Of a stretch of DNA of 64,000 bases, positions 26,301 to 35,927 are shown one piece after another. Position 1 is the stretch's first letter. Every line of letters starts with the position of its first letter. This DNA comes from Luteolibacter arcticus (lineage in GTDB: Bacteria; Verrucomicrobiota; Verrucomicrobiia; Verrucomicrobiales; Akkermansiaceae): NCBI RefSeq assembly GCF_025950235.1, contig NZ_JAPDDT010000018.1, positions 50,849-114,848 of the forward strand, read 5' to 3'. The notes beneath the pieces were generated by a model, which did not search any database, was not told where the DNA came from, and saw nothing but the letters and a program-made list of their open reading frames with translations. Made by a program: the position numbers and the translations under genes.

Positions 26301-26705
26301 TTACTGCGGCTTCTGCGTGGCCAGACCGATCTTGTCGATGCCCAGGCGGCCGAGGACATTGAGCACATCGGTCACCTCGCGATAACGTGCGGCGGTGTCG
26401 CCGCGCACCACCACCGGAATGTCGGTCACGGTTGCCTTCATCGCGGTGAGCTTGGTCTCGAGCTCATCCAGCGTGACCGGCGTCGTGTTGAGCTGGATCT
26501 TGCCCTCCGCATCCACGGTGATGGCCTGGATCTTCGGGACGCTGAGATTCTTGGAGGCGCTCTTGGAAGCCTTCGGCAGCTCCACCTTCATCCCCTGCAC
26601 GCCAGCGGCGGTCATCACGATGAAAATGAGGAGCAGCACCAGGTAGAGGTCCACCATCGGCGTGACGTTGATGTCGTCAGGTGTCTTGTCGTCTGCGGAA
26701 GCCAT
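26301..26705 (-). CDS. exbD: ExbD/TolR-family biopolymer transport protein
   Basis: 134 residues. DINVTPMVDLYLVLLLIFIV is the diagnostic start of ExbD, with the essential membrane Asp in MVDL at about residue 18. The rest is the periplasmic domain, ending in DVLNVLGRLGIDKIGLATQ. It forms the proton channel core with ExbB. Six bases separate it from the upstream exbB-like gene. Confidence 0.93.
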   Translation of the reverse strand: MASADDKTPDDINVTPMVDLYLVLLLIFIVMTAAGVQGMKVELPKASKSASKNLSVPKIQAITVDAEGKIQLNTTPVTLDELETKLTAMKATVTDIPVVVRGDTAARYREVTDVLNVLGRLGIDKIGLATQKPQ

Positions 26706-26711
26706 GGCGTT

Positions 26712-28262
26712 TTATTCGATGGAGCGCGAAACCGCGCCGGAGTTTTCGGACCCTTGATAGAACTCGGCCATCTTCGCGACGAACTCGTCGATGAAGACGT
26801 GCATCTCGGCGACCATGTCCTTGATCCGCGTATTGAGATAGGAATAGACGAACAGCGCAGGAATCGCGACGACCAGACCGGCCACGGTCGCGAGAAGCGC
26901 GGAGGCAATCCCGGGCGCGATCGAGTTCACATCCACTTCCCCGGACTTCGCGATGATCGCGAAGGTGATCATCACCCCGACGACGGTGCCCAGCAGGCCG
27001 ACATAGGGGCCACCGGCGATGCTGATCGTGAGGTAAACGAGGCCGTTGGTGAGCTTGTGCTGCACCCGCACCAGGCCGGCATCGAGCGCCGCGCGGATCG
27101 CCTGGATCGAGCGGCCGGTGAGGCCCTTCCGGTGGGTGCGGTCCTGCGCAAGCCGGTGGCGGATTTCCTCCGACCCGATGTGATAGATATCGAAGAAAGG
27201 CGATTTCTCGAGGAGCGCCTGCATGGACGCGTCGGCATTCCCGCCGAAGCTCTTCACACTGGCTTCGTTGGCGTGATCCAGCGCGGTGAGGTCCGAGGAA
27301 AGGAGATGCCACTGGCGCAGGAACTCCGCGTTCCCCTTCTGGACGGAGTTCAGGTAGAAGAATTTCCGCGCGGCGACGGTCCAGCCGACCGCGATCATCA
27401 GCACGCAGATGCCGATGGCGATCCAGCCGTCGAACATCATGTTCTTCGCGATGTCGCCGAAGAGCATCACGTGTTCCATCGCGCCGCCATGGGTCTTGCC
27501 GCCGCTCTTCAGCGCCTGTTCGATGGCACGGCCCCCGGTGGCGTCGAGCGGGACATTGCCTTCGCCGGTTTCGATGGCCTTGGCGATGGTGCCGTTGGTG
27601 TCGGCCAGAGGAACGATGGAGGCCAGGTTCGCGCCGGTGTCGGCAAGCGAGGCGACACCTTCGAAGGCCTTGTCCGCGGAGGCGAAAAGAACCGCGGGGC
27701 CGGCGAGAAACAGCTTGCCCTCGATCGCCTGGCCGGCCCTGCCGAGCGCCTTGCCGTCGAACTTGCTACCGCCAGCGAGAGCGGACAGGCGCTTGAGGCC
27801 GATGTCCAGGATCTTGAAGCGCTCGGTCACCTCGGCCCGCGGATCCTGAGCGGACGCGGTGGCCTTTTGGTCGAGGCCTTCGATCTCGGTGCGGTAGAGT
27901 TGGTGCTCCGCAGGATGCAGGCGGGAGACGATGGCCTTTCCATACTGGTTGAGCACTCCGGATGCGTAGATCACATCGGCCTTCCGGGTCTCCACCTCGC
28001 GCTCGAGCGTGCGGATCCTGGAGGTGCGCAATTCCTCGTCGCGCTCCAGTGTGCGGAGTTCCTTCGACAGCGAGACGACCTGGTCGTCCAGCTTGTTGAC
28101 CTCGCGATAGAGGGCGAGGCGGAGGTCGGAGTATTCCTTCTTGGTCGAGAGCAATTCATCGCCTGCCTTCTTGATCGAGTCGCGGATGTTCTCCGCGGGA
28201 CCAAGCGCAAGGGCGGACGAGGCGAGTCCGATCAAGGACACGATGACAAAACGGTGGATCAT
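26712..28262 (-). CDS. MotA/TolQ/ExbB proton-channel protein with long N-terminal extension (TtpC-like)
   Basis: 516 residues. A signal peptide (MIHRFVIVSLIGLASSALA) and a 240-residue coiled-coil-rich periplasmic part precede the ExbB core: a helix at MMFDGWIAIGICVLMIAVGW (about 262-280) and two C-terminal helices in YVGLLGTVVGVMITFAII and ALLATVAGLVVAIPALFVYSYLNT. The core contains the conserved GLLGTVVG and TVAGLVVAIPA motifs. Extended ExbB homologues with DUF3450 partners define TonB2-type systems. Only this one ExbB is present, so it may combine the TtpC and ExbB2 roles. Start overlaps the DUF3450 stop by four bases. Confidence 0.88.
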   Translation of the reverse strand: MIHRFVIVSLIGLASSALALGPAENIRDSIKKAGDELLSTKKEYSDLRLALYREVNKLDDQVVSLSKELRTLERDEELRTSRIRTLEREVETRKADVIYASGVLNQYGKAIVSRLHPAEHQLYRTEIEGLDQKATASAQDPRAEVTERFKILDIGLKRLSALAGGSKFDGKALGRAGQAIEGKLFLAGPAVLFASADKAFEGVASLADTGANLASIVPLADTNGTIAKAIETGEGNVPLDATGGRAIEQALKSGGKTHGGAMEHVMLFGDIAKNMMFDGWIAIGICVLMIAVGWTVAARKFFYLNSVQKGNAEFLRQWHLLSSDLTALDHANEASVKSFGGNADASMQALLEKSPFFDIYHIGSEEIRHRLAQDRTHRKGLTGRSIQAIRAALDAGLVRVQHKLTNGLVYLTISIAGGPYVGLLGTVVGVMITFAIIAKSGEVDVNSIAPGIASALLATVAGLVVAIPALFVYSYLNTRIKDMVAEMHVFIDEFVAKMAEFYQGSENSGAVSRSIE

Positions 28263-29047
28263 GGTTGGACGAGCGGAAGCTGGGTAAAGGTGGCGTCCTT
28301 TTCGCTGCCGGCGGACGTCACGAGTTGTTGGATCTGCGGCGCGAGGTCGGGGCGATCGGTGAATTTCCAGCCGTCCTTCTCCGGCCGGCCGACCACGGCG
28401 AAGCTGCCGTCCTCATTCACCCCATACGCCATGGCCAATCCGAAATAGACGACCTGCATCTTGAACTCGCGGCCCTGCGGGTCCGTGCGAAGCTCGGAAT
28501 GCAGGTGCACCTGCTGCTGGAATTTCTCGACCTCGGCGAGCAGTTCGATGGCGTTGAAGAGCCGTTTGGAGACATCCTCGCCCTGTTTGTCTGGCGGGAG
28601 CTGGAGACTTTTCTGCAATGACTCCACGGCCACCGCGACTTTCGCCTCCTGGCGGAGCGGCGCGGGAAACAGCGGCAGCTTCACGGCCAGCTCCTGCTCC
28701 AGGACCCGGACCTGCTTCGCAAGTTCCTCCTGGGCGGCGGCGAAGCGGTCACGCTCGGTGAGCTTGTCGAGCGATTGCTTGTCGCCCCCCTCCTTGCGGG
28801 TCTTGGCACGCTCGATCTGCTCCTTGAGATCCTCGATTTCCTTCTCCAGGCCCTCCTTGTAGCTCCGGAGCACCTCGCTGTCCTTCTCCCAGGCGTCCTC
28901 CTCGGCCTGGATCTTTTGCATCGTCTCGATCCATTCGCGGACGGAGCCGCGGAGTTCGTCGGCACCGCGGGCAGGAGCTTTCGTCTCCTGCGCCATCAAG
29001 GGGAAGGTGGCGAAAATGACACCGGGAATCAGTCGGGAAAGGCGCAT
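28259..29047 (-). CDS. DUF3450-family periplasmic coiled-coil protein
   Basis: 262 residues from ATG 29047 with a signal peptide (RLIPGVIFATFPLMAQE). Long helical coiled coil (RSYKEGLEKEIEDLKEQIER, ERDRFAAAQEELAKQVRVLE), then QVHLHSELRTDPQGREFKMQVVYFGLAMAYGVNEDG, the well-conserved C-terminal block of DUF3450. First gene of the TonB operon; terminator of the preceding gene lies 15 bp upstream, so a promoter must lie in or after that hairpin, or transcription partly reads through. Confidence 0.85.
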   Translation of the reverse strand: MRLSRLIPGVIFATFPLMAQETKAPARGADELRGSVREWIETMQKIQAEEDAWEKDSEVLRSYKEGLEKEIEDLKEQIERAKTRKEGGDKQSLDKLTERDRFAAAQEELAKQVRVLEQELAVKLPLFPAPLRQEAKVAVAVESLQKSLQLPPDKQGEDVSKRLFNAIELLAEVEKFQQQVHLHSELRTDPQGREFKMQVVYFGLAMAYGVNEDGSFAVVGRPEKDGWKFTDRPDLAPQIQQLVTSAGSEKDATFTQLPLVQP

Positions 29048-29061
29048 GGCGTGTAGCGGTG

Positions 29062-29101
29062 GAAAGAAAAACGGGGCCACCGGCATTTGCCGATGACCCC
29101 G
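29062..29101 (-). terminator. Rho-independent terminator after the beta-helix gene
   Basis: On the minus strand a 13-bp stem with two G-T pairs (CGGGGTCATCGGC against GCCGGTGGCCCCG), loop AAAT, then TTTTTC and T-rich sequence. It separates the receptor/beta-helix genes from the DUF3450-to-porin operon. Confidence 0.8.
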
Positions 29102-29133
29102 ATGTGACGGTTTCGTCAGAGAGCCCGCTTCGC

Positions 29134-31479
29134 TTATTCGGCGGTCGGGATCTCGATGCGGTAGAACTCCTTGTCCGGGGCACCCGTGAAGGTCGCATCA
29201 AGGGCAGGCGCCGGGGTGAAGGTTTCCAGCGTGGTGGAGCGGAAGACCGGGATGCTCAGCGTCACCTGGTCGCCGACCTTCTGAACGATCATCTGGTTAC
29301 CGGTGACGAGATCTTCGATCGCGTCGGTGGTGTAGATGGAGGCGAACAGGGCGGTATCGTCGGTGCCGACTTCGAAGCCGAGTGCCACGAGTGCGGGGGT
29401 GACTTCGAGCGCGTCATCGACGCCGTCTTCGTCGATATCGGCGAACGGAGGCTCGCCGCCGCCGGTGTTCTCGCCTGCGCCCTGGAGGACGCCGGTGGCG
29501 GAGAACTTGGTCCAACCGGCTGCCCAGTTGTAGTCACCGAAGGCACCTCGGTAGTCCACCGGCACCGGGGCACCGGACTTCAGCGTCGCGCCATTGGTTT
29601 TGAGCAATGGCGAACCTGAAGCCGGACGAGGGTCCACGGCGGTCAGGAAGTTGCCCCCATCCCGGGTGTAGGCGGTGTAGCCAGGGTCGGTGTTGGACGG
29701 CGAGTTGTTGTCGAGCACCGCGCTGCTGATGGCGTTATAAATCAGGTTCGGTGTGTTGGAGCCCGTGACGTAGCTGGAATTGGTTCCCACGGTCACGCTC
29801 GCCGATCCGCCGCCGGCGACGGTATTGGCGCTCGTCGGTGCCGCGGTCACGCCGGTGGTGCTGCCGTTGGCCAAGGCAATGTTGAGGGTGCCGTCGTTGG
29901 CGGCATTAACCTTGGTCGAGATGGCGATGGCAGCGCCCGATCCGGTGACGTTGTAGTCGTTGTTGATCGCAGGAAGCGCGGCCAAGGCGGCGCGCACCTT
30001 GCCGCCCCAAACCGCAGCCGTGTCTCCGGTGATTGCGGGGACGTTCACGGTCAGCGGGGAGCCGGCGACCAAGGCACCGGTCACGGTCACGGCGATGTCG
30101 CCGCCCGCCGTGATGGTTCCTGCGGCGGTCGCAGTGTCGGCCTGCGGGTTCACCGCAGAGCCGAAGCGACCGATCGTATTGTGGGCGATCGCAGCGGTCG
30201 CGCCGGTGCTCTTGTTTGCCGAGTCGCGCAGGAACAGCGCATCCTGGGAGAAGTCGTCGATAACCGAGTTGTAAAGCTCGCCATTGAAGTAGTCGTCGAA
30301 GATCAGGCCGTAGTTGCCCTTCTCGGTAAGCACCTGGCCGAAGTTCTGGGCGATGGCGGAGAAGGTGTTGGCACGTCCCGGGCCGATGAGAGTCGCATTG
30401 TAAACGATCGGCTTGCTGAGGGTGATGCCTGCCTTCAAGACCTTGTTTGTGACGTCGCTGAACGCGGCATCATAGGCCGGCTGAGTGGCGGTGGTGCCTT
30501 CGATCCCGTCCGCTTCCCAGCCGCCGTCGGCGAAGCCTGGATTCTGGATCGAGAAGAGGAATTGGTGACGGCCGGTGTGACCGCTGTCGAAGTCGAAGCT
30601 GTCGTCCTGGTTGAAGGCCAGCACGATGTGGCTGGTGCTGACCGTGCCGCCGAAGAATTCGATGCCGTCGTCCTGGTTGGCATAGACCTCGATGTGGTCG
30701 ATGACGGTCCCGGCACCGACGCCACCAAGGGTCAGACCATTGATCTCTTTGCCCGCGTCGAACTCGTACCCGCCGTGACGGATGGAGAGATAGCGCAGAA
30801 CTCCGCTGTCGTCGTCGTCGTCCCGCGGCCTGGAGGAGTCGAAGCCGTACTCAATGGCGTCCGGCAGTGCTGGTGCATCCGAGTCGTCGGACGGCGAGGA
30901 GCTGGGGACGAACCCTTCGATCACGGCATTTCCGAGGTTATTGCCGGTGGTTCCGTCGAGGTGGCAGATGTAGGCGTTGCCGAGAAGGACCACGCCACCC
31001 CAGAGACCTGCGTCGGTCGCCGTAGGAGCCGGGCCGACCGCAGCATCGGCATCGAAGGGAGAATCGACACCATTGGCCACTTCCCACTCACGGACGGAAG
31101 TGAAGACAATCGGTTCCGCGGCGGTGCCGTCGGCTACCAGGCGACCACCACGGGCGGCCACCAGGCTGCCCACCTTGTCGTCAGCCCTGTTGGTCGGGGT
31201 TCCGTTCGGGTCGCTTGTGGAGGCGTAGATCTTGGTGCCCGGTTCGATCGTGAGCGTCACGCCGTTCGGGATGAAGACTTTGTCGGTAAGGAAATAATCG
31301 TTGTTCTTGGTCCAGGTCTGGCTGGTGGTCAGGGCGTTCACGCCGTTGACACCGCTACCGACGGTGCTGTTGAGCGGCGCGAGCGTGGTGATGACGTCGA
31401 TCTGGGCGGCGAAGGCAGTGCTGGTGACTGCGGCGGCAAGTCCGGTGAGGACGCCGAGCGAATGGCATTTGGGAGTCAT
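29134..31479 (-). CDS. Secreted beta-helix-like protein linked to the TonB receptor
   Basis: 781 residues from ATG 31479. Signal peptide (LGVLTGLAAAVTSTAFAAQ). Residues about 60-420 look like a right-handed beta-helix lead-in (LTDKVFIPNGVTLTIEPGTK, then GSLVAARGGRLVADGTAAEP), with Asp-rich stretches such as DDDDDSG that could bind calcium. A less conserved Gly/Ala/Thr-rich segment (about 500-650) seems inserted. The end includes a DIDEDGVDDALE calcium-loop-like motif and a beta-sandwich. It lies directly after the receptor gene on the same strand; similar receptor-partner pairs occur in Caulobacter and Shewanella. Probably an outer-surface substrate-binding partner; this is inference. Confidence 0.65.
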   Translation of the reverse strand: MTPKCHSLGVLTGLAAAVTSTAFAAQIDVITTLAPLNSTVGSGVNGVNALTTSQTWTKNNDYFLTDKVFIPNGVTLTIEPGTKIYASTSDPNGTPTNRADDKVGSLVAARGGRLVADGTAAEPIVFTSVREWEVANGVDSPFDADAAVGPAPTATDAGLWGGVVLLGNAYICHLDGTTGNNLGNAVIEGFVPSSSPSDDSDAPALPDAIEYGFDSSRPRDDDDDSGVLRYLSIRHGGYEFDAGKEINGLTLGGVGAGTVIDHIEVYANQDDGIEFFGGTVSTSHIVLAFNQDDSFDFDSGHTGRHQFLFSIQNPGFADGGWEADGIEGTTATQPAYDAAFSDVTNKVLKAGITLSKPIVYNATLIGPGRANTFSAIAQNFGQVLTEKGNYGLIFDDYFNGELYNSVIDDFSQDALFLRDSANKSTGATAAIAHNTIGRFGSAVNPQADTATAAGTITAGGDIAVTVTGALVAGSPLTVNVPAITGDTAAVWGGKVRAALAALPAINNDYNVTGSGAAIAISTKVNAANDGTLNIALANGSTTGVTAAPTSANTVAGGGSASVTVGTNSSYVTGSNTPNLIYNAISSAVLDNNSPSNTDPGYTAYTRDGGNFLTAVDPRPASGSPLLKTNGATLKSGAPVPVDYRGAFGDYNWAAGWTKFSATGVLQGAGENTGGGEPPFADIDEDGVDDALEVTPALVALGFEVGTDDTALFASIYTTDAIEDLVTGNQMIVQKVGDQVTLSIPVFRSTTLETFTPAPALDATFTGAPDKEFYRIEIPTAE

Positions 31480-31577
31480 GAGGAGTCGTTTGGGGTTGTA
31501 GCTGTAAGCCGCCGCAACCATCCAACACCTGACTGGACCTGGCGTCCCGATTGTGGTGACGCTATCGTAACCCGGCC

Positions 31578-34500
31578 TTAGAACGATACCTCGGTCTCCA
31601 GGAAGAACGTCCGGCCGATCGTGTCGTTGCTATAGGTCTTCCCGTCGTAAACGAACCGGTCTTCGGCTTCGAGCAGGTTCTTCACGCCGCACTTGACCGT
31701 CCAATCCGCCGTCGAGGTCTCCAGCTTTTTCGAAACGATGAAGTCCCAGGTCGCCAGCGATTCGCGGGTCACTTCGGACTGGTCCTCATTTGCCTTGAGG
31801 ATGGTGGGGTACTGTCCGTTGAAGTTGAAAACAAGGTTCGCGGTCAGGCCCCACGGCTCATGTTCGTAGCTCAAGAGCGCGTTGGCGATGTAGGCGGGCT
31901 GGTAGGGCAACTGGCTGGCCACAGGCGAGACCACGCCGCCGCTCTCGAAGAAATAGTTCAGCGTCGCATCGATGTAGGTGAAGTTTCCCTTCAGCGAAAA
32001 TGGACCCAGGTTGTTCACCTCCGCTTCGAGCTCGATGCCCGAGAGCGTCGCCGTGAAATCCCTGTCCTGACCCGGCACGGAGGAAGCGGTCGAGTCGCGG
32101 TAAACGATCCCGTCGCCGGAGAAGATCTGCACCAGCGGGTTTTCGAGATCCTTGTGGAAAAGGCTGGTGCGGAAGGTGAGATTCTCGCTCGGCCGGAAGG
32201 TGGCAGAGATGTCGAAGTTCGTGATCTCGGTGCGGTCAAGGGCAACATTGCCGCGGCGGACGATGCCCGTGGACTGGTCCACCGAGGTGGTCGGCAGGAA
32301 CTCCCAGAAAGTCGGACGGGCGACCGTGCGCGACCAGGCGACCATCAGGTCGAGCTTGTTGTCGAAGAAAGAGTGTCCCGTGATGAACGACGGTAGCAGC
32401 GCCTCCTGATCCTCGCGATACTCCCAGCCCAGGGCCTCGATCGTCTCGTCGGGGAATGGCACCAACGGCTGCGAGGCGATGTCAATTTCGTAGGCCTCCG
32501 TTTCCCCGCGTACGCCGGCGTAAACGAAGAAGTCATCCCACTGCAGGCGGCCCGAAAGAAACAGCGAGTTCTGATCCAGCTTGGTGCTCAGGTTTTCCAC
32601 GCCGGCGTCTCCGACCCCGTAAGCATAGTAGGGACCGGTCGTGATGTCCCCGGTGATCAGGTCCCCGAGTCCGCCGGGATCCTCGGCGAGATCCTCGCCA
32701 GGCCCATCGACGGTGCCCGGCTCCGAGAAGTTTCCATTCGTTTCCGCGGTGACCAGGCTGTAAACCCGCGCGGAAATGTCGCGGGTCTTGCGAAGTTTCG
32801 AAGCACCGAGACCGATCTCGAAGACTCGCTTGTCCGAATCCGCGTCGAGACGGAATGGCAGGGTCAGCGCCATCTGGTGGTGCGAGGATTTTTCTTCGGT
32901 GCTGTCCTTGCGGCGGAAAGCAGTGATGGTCCGCTCGTTCTGCCCGACCAAAGGACCAATCGGATAGATGGTTTTGATCACACCGACGCTGCCATCGACG
33001 ATCGGCAGGCCTTGGTTCGCCTCGATGTCCACCACGGTCGCTTCACCCAGCAGCCCCACCAGATAGTCGCGCGAGTTGCCCCAGGTCGCCGTCGCCGGGT
33101 CCAGCCCCAGCGCCTCGGCGTTGTCCTTGACCAACTGGTCGAGTTGTTGCGTTGCCCTCTCAACGAAGGGAGCCAGCGCTTTCTCGGAGAAATCCAGCAG
33201 TCCGTATTCGAAGTGCGTGGAGTACGGACGCTTCTCCGTGGCATCGCTCTCGCTGATCGACCAGTCCAGCCGGATGCCTCCCTCGGTCACGGCATGCTCG
33301 CCCTGGATCTGGAAGATCTCCAGGTCGCGCTCCACGGTCTCGATGTCCCAAAACTCCCGGAAATAGACTGCGTCCGCGCCGTAGGTGTCGCGCACGATCG
33401 GTGACACCGCGACTCTTCCATATTCCTTGCTGGTGCCCGTGATCCGTCGGCCCTGCGTGACCACATCCTTGGCGTCGTGCTTGTTGAAGTAGGTCGCGTT
33501 GATCCGGTTGAGCTCGTTCATCTCCAGCGCCGCGGAGACGAAGGCGGAAAGCTCGACGCCGCGCTCGTAGTCGTCCTTGAAGTAGCTGCGGTCCTGGTTG
33601 TTGATGTCGGAGCTGTTCGTGCTATCTCCGGACGATTGATTGAAGGCGGCGATCACGCCGAGCTTCATCCCGTTCCCGAGCATGAAGGTCTCGCCGTAGG
33701 TCATGCTGTAGGATTTGTCTTCCTCGGGGTCATCCAGCACCGGCAGGAGACTTTGCGACCGGTGGAGCTTTTGCATCCGCTCCTTGGACTCCTCCGTCGG
33801 CATGTCGGACGTTGGATAGAAGACCACATTGCCGGTTGCCGGATCGCGGCCTTCCAGGGAATTCGGCATCTCGCTGCCGGTGTCGCCCCAGAAGCCGAGC
33901 GAGCGGCTGGGATGCACATACATCTTGTCGCCCAGCGCCGAGTTCCACTCGACCTTCGCTTTGAAATTCAGGATTCGCTCCTCGGGAAAGGCCCGGGTCA
34001 CGATGTCGATCACCGCGCCGCCGAAGTCGCCCGGCAAGTCGGCAGAGTAGGTCTTCTCGGCATTGATCTGCTCGATCACGCCGGTGGGGAAAAGGTCGAG
34101 CTGCACCGCCTTTCGCGAGGGATCCGCAGAGGCGATCTGGGCGCCATTGAAGGTGGTGGTCACGTAGCGGTCGGCCAGGCCGCGGACCACGGCGTATTTG
34201 CCATCCACGATGTTCGCCCCCGAGATCTTGGCCACGGCTTCACCCGCATCGCTCACGGCGGTCTTCGAGAACTCCTCGCGCCCCATCCCCGCGGTGAGCG
34301 AAGGAGCGGCCGCCTCGAGCGTGAGATTGAAGTCTCCCTGCGAACGCTCGCTGTACTCACCGACAATGCTTTCCTCCTCCAGCACGTACTCCTCGCTGCT
34401 GCTGGCGGCAGGCTTCGTGCGCAAGCTGAAGCGAAGCTCGGTCGGCGCGGCAGGATTCGGGCTCACGCCCAGGGTTATCCCCTCGTAATTCAGCGCCGAC

Positions 34501-35180
34501 GCCTCCCCCATGAAATCCCCGGCGGGGAGTCCATCGATGCGGAATTTCCCTTGAGCATCCGTCTGAGCGGTGCGGCCGGTGCCAATGATATCGACAATGG
34601 CTCCGGCGATGGGATCGAGCGTCGTTGCATTGGAAACCTCGCCGAAGACGACACAGGTCCCGGTTTGTCGTTCGATCGGCAATACCCCCATCACCCCGGA
34701 CTGCGGGGCGGGATCGGCCCCGGCGGGCAATGTCGCCGGCTGCCACGGACCCTCACGCGCGGGAGTCAGGATCACTATCGGCGGCGCGGTGGCCTGGCCC
34801 TGCACGCCGCCCTCCCAAGTGGAGAGCAACGATTCCGAAGGCCGCACTTCCGAAGGCCGCACTTCCGGCGACTTCCAGTAGGACTGCGGCTCCGGTGCTT
34901 CCCAGCCGAATGGCGAGGGGCTGCTGCTTTCCACGGCAGCGCGGGGAGTACCTCCACCCTCCAGGACATTTCCACCCTCCAGAACATTCTGCGACAATTC
35001 GGGCAGCAAGGTCGCCAGCAGCATGTCATCCTCGCTGATGGATACAGGGAGCGTGACGGATTCGCCACTCGCGGACCACGGCGCGCTCAGGATCGAGAAA
35101 TTGGTCACGCACGCGACCACGAGACGGAACCAGTCGCGAGAGCGGAATCGGGAGGATGAGGGATCGGAAGAAGGAGGCAT
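31578..35180 (-). CDS. TonB-dependent outer-membrane receptor with carboxypeptidase-regulatory-like domain
   Basis: 1200 residues from ATG 35180 (the frame is open to 35879). Signal-like N-terminus, then about 130 residues of low complexity with two short tandem duplications (NVLEGG twice, EVRPS twice). A regulatory-like beta-sandwich begins near 175 (CVVFGEVSNATTLDPIAGAI). The plug domain follows at about 300-430 (GREEFSKTAVSDAGEAVAKI, VRGLADRYVTTTFNGAQI, LPGDFGGAVIDIVTR). The remaining 770 residues are barrel strands with the terminal FFLETEVSF. Imports a ligand at the cost of proton-motive force via the TonB set encoded downstream. The ligand is unknown; the OprP-like porin in the locus hints at phosphate-containing compounds. 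Confidence 0.9.
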   Translation of the reverse strand: MPPSSDPSSSRFRSRDWFRLVVACVTNFSILSAPWSASGESVTLPVSISEDDMLLATLLPELSQNVLEGGNVLEGGGTPRAAVESSSPSPFGWEAPEPQSYWKSPEVRPSEVRPSESLLSTWEGGVQGQATAPPIVILTPAREGPWQPATLPAGADPAPQSGVMGVLPIERQTGTCVVFGEVSNATTLDPIAGAIVDIIGTGRTAQTDAQGKFRIDGLPAGDFMGEASALNYEGITLGVSPNPAAPTELRFSLRTKPAASSSEEYVLEEESIVGEYSERSQGDFNLTLEAAAPSLTAGMGREEFSKTAVSDAGEAVAKISGANIVDGKYAVVRGLADRYVTTTFNGAQIASADPSRKAVQLDLFPTGVIEQINAEKTYSADLPGDFGGAVIDIVTRAFPEERILNFKAKVEWNSALGDKMYVHPSRSLGFWGDTGSEMPNSLEGRDPATGNVVFYPTSDMPTEESKERMQKLHRSQSLLPVLDDPEEDKSYSMTYGETFMLGNGMKLGVIAAFNQSSGDSTNSSDINNQDRSYFKDDYERGVELSAFVSAALEMNELNRINATYFNKHDAKDVVTQGRRITGTSKEYGRVAVSPIVRDTYGADAVYFREFWDIETVERDLEIFQIQGEHAVTEGGIRLDWSISESDATEKRPYSTHFEYGLLDFSEKALAPFVERATQQLDQLVKDNAEALGLDPATATWGNSRDYLVGLLGEATVVDIEANQGLPIVDGSVGVIKTIYPIGPLVGQNERTITAFRRKDSTEEKSSHHQMALTLPFRLDADSDKRVFEIGLGASKLRKTRDISARVYSLVTAETNGNFSEPGTVDGPGEDLAEDPGGLGDLITGDITTGPYYAYGVGDAGVENLSTKLDQNSLFLSGRLQWDDFFVYAGVRGETEAYEIDIASQPLVPFPDETIEALGWEYREDQEALLPSFITGHSFFDNKLDLMVAWSRTVARPTFWEFLPTTSVDQSTGIVRRGNVALDRTEITNFDISATFRPSENLTFRTSLFHKDLENPLVQIFSGDGIVYRDSTASSVPGQDRDFTATLSGIELEAEVNNLGPFSLKGNFTYIDATLNYFFESGGVVSPVASQLPYQPAYIANALLSYEHEPWGLTANLVFNFNGQYPTILKANEDQSEVTRESLATWDFIVSKKLETSTADWTVKCGVKNLLEAEDRFVYDGKTYSNDTIGRTFFLETEVSF

Positions 35181-35330
35181 CGCGGCCGGAAGCTGGCAGT
35201 CGATACCGGTCGCCCGAGTGACCACGAAGCGGGGGCGCGTGACGCTTCCGTCACTCTCGCCCCGGGCCGTGTGACGGAATTGCAACCAAGTGGACTTTGC
35301 CCGGGCCGGCAGGGCCCACAGCTTGTCTCC

Positions 35331-35837
35331 ATGCGTCTTCTCCATCTGCTCGGGATTCTCCTCGCGGGTCTGCTTCCTTTGCGGGCAAACGAATCCTCGC
35401 CGGCTCCGGCAACCGCGAAGCCACTGCCCGCCGCACTGGAAGAAGCGGGCTGCGGCATCATGGCCAAGGTGATCGAGACCGCCGGCCTGCGCGAGAAGCT
35501 GGAGAAGGCAGGTCCATTCACCTGCTTCGCCCCGACCGATGAAGCCTTCAAGGCGCTGCCCGCGGAAGAGCTGAAGAAGTATCTCGACCCTGCCCGGCGT
35601 GATGAACTTGCCCGCTGGGCCGGCTACTTGATCGTCGAGTCGGACATGACGGAGCAAGACCTCCTCCGCTCGCGCCGCCTCCCCACCCTCTCCGGCGACT
35701 TTCTCACGGTCTGGGTGAGCAAGGGCACCATCAAGCTCGACCGCAGTGCCACGCTCGTTCGCAAGGAACTGCCAGCGGCCAACGGCCTGATCCACACCCT
35801 CGACCGGGTCATCCAGCCCCCGCTCAAGGAGGACTGA
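35331..35837 (+). CDS. Fasciclin (FAS1) domain exported protein
   Basis: 168 residues from ATG 35331 with a signal peptide (MRLLHLLGILLAGLLPLRAN). One FAS1 domain: LEKAGPFTCFAPTDEAFKAL is the H1 motif, and ANGLIHTLDRVI is the C-terminal H2-like motif. FAS1 proteins mediate adhesion or bind small ligands in the envelope. Divergent from the TonB receptor; the 150-bp gap holds a GTGACG-CTTC-CGTCAC hairpin that could be an operator. Followed by a family D hairpin. Confidence 0.9.
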   Translation: MRLLHLLGILLAGLLPLRANESSPAPATAKPLPAALEEAGCGIMAKVIETAGLREKLEKAGPFTCFAPTDEAFKALPAEELKKYLDPARRDELARWAGYLIVESDMTEQDLLRSRRLPTLSGDFLTVWVSKGTIKLDRSATLVRKELPAANGLIHTLDRVIQPPLKED

Positions 35838-35850
35838 ATCCGCCGCCACC

Positions 35851-35879
35851 GTGGTCCGCACACGGAGAGTGCGGACCAC
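35851..35879. repeat. Family D hairpin, perfect stem
   Basis: GTGGTCCGCAC-n7-GTGCGGACCAC, an 11-bp perfect stem 14 bp after the fasciclin stop. It may also act as a terminator-like structure, although no T run follows. Confidence 0.8.
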
Positions 35880-35927
35880 ATTGGTTCACCGCGGCGGAGC
35901 GGCAGGAAGTGACCCAGCGGCATTGCC

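Noticed and set aside
26259..28448. 729-residue open frame on the plus strand
   Set aside because: Antisense of exbD and the ExbB/TolQ-like gene, which are clearly assigned.
33477..35159. 560-residue open frame on the plus strand
   Set aside because: Antisense of the TonB-dependent receptor; composition rich in His/Arg/Gly without domain.
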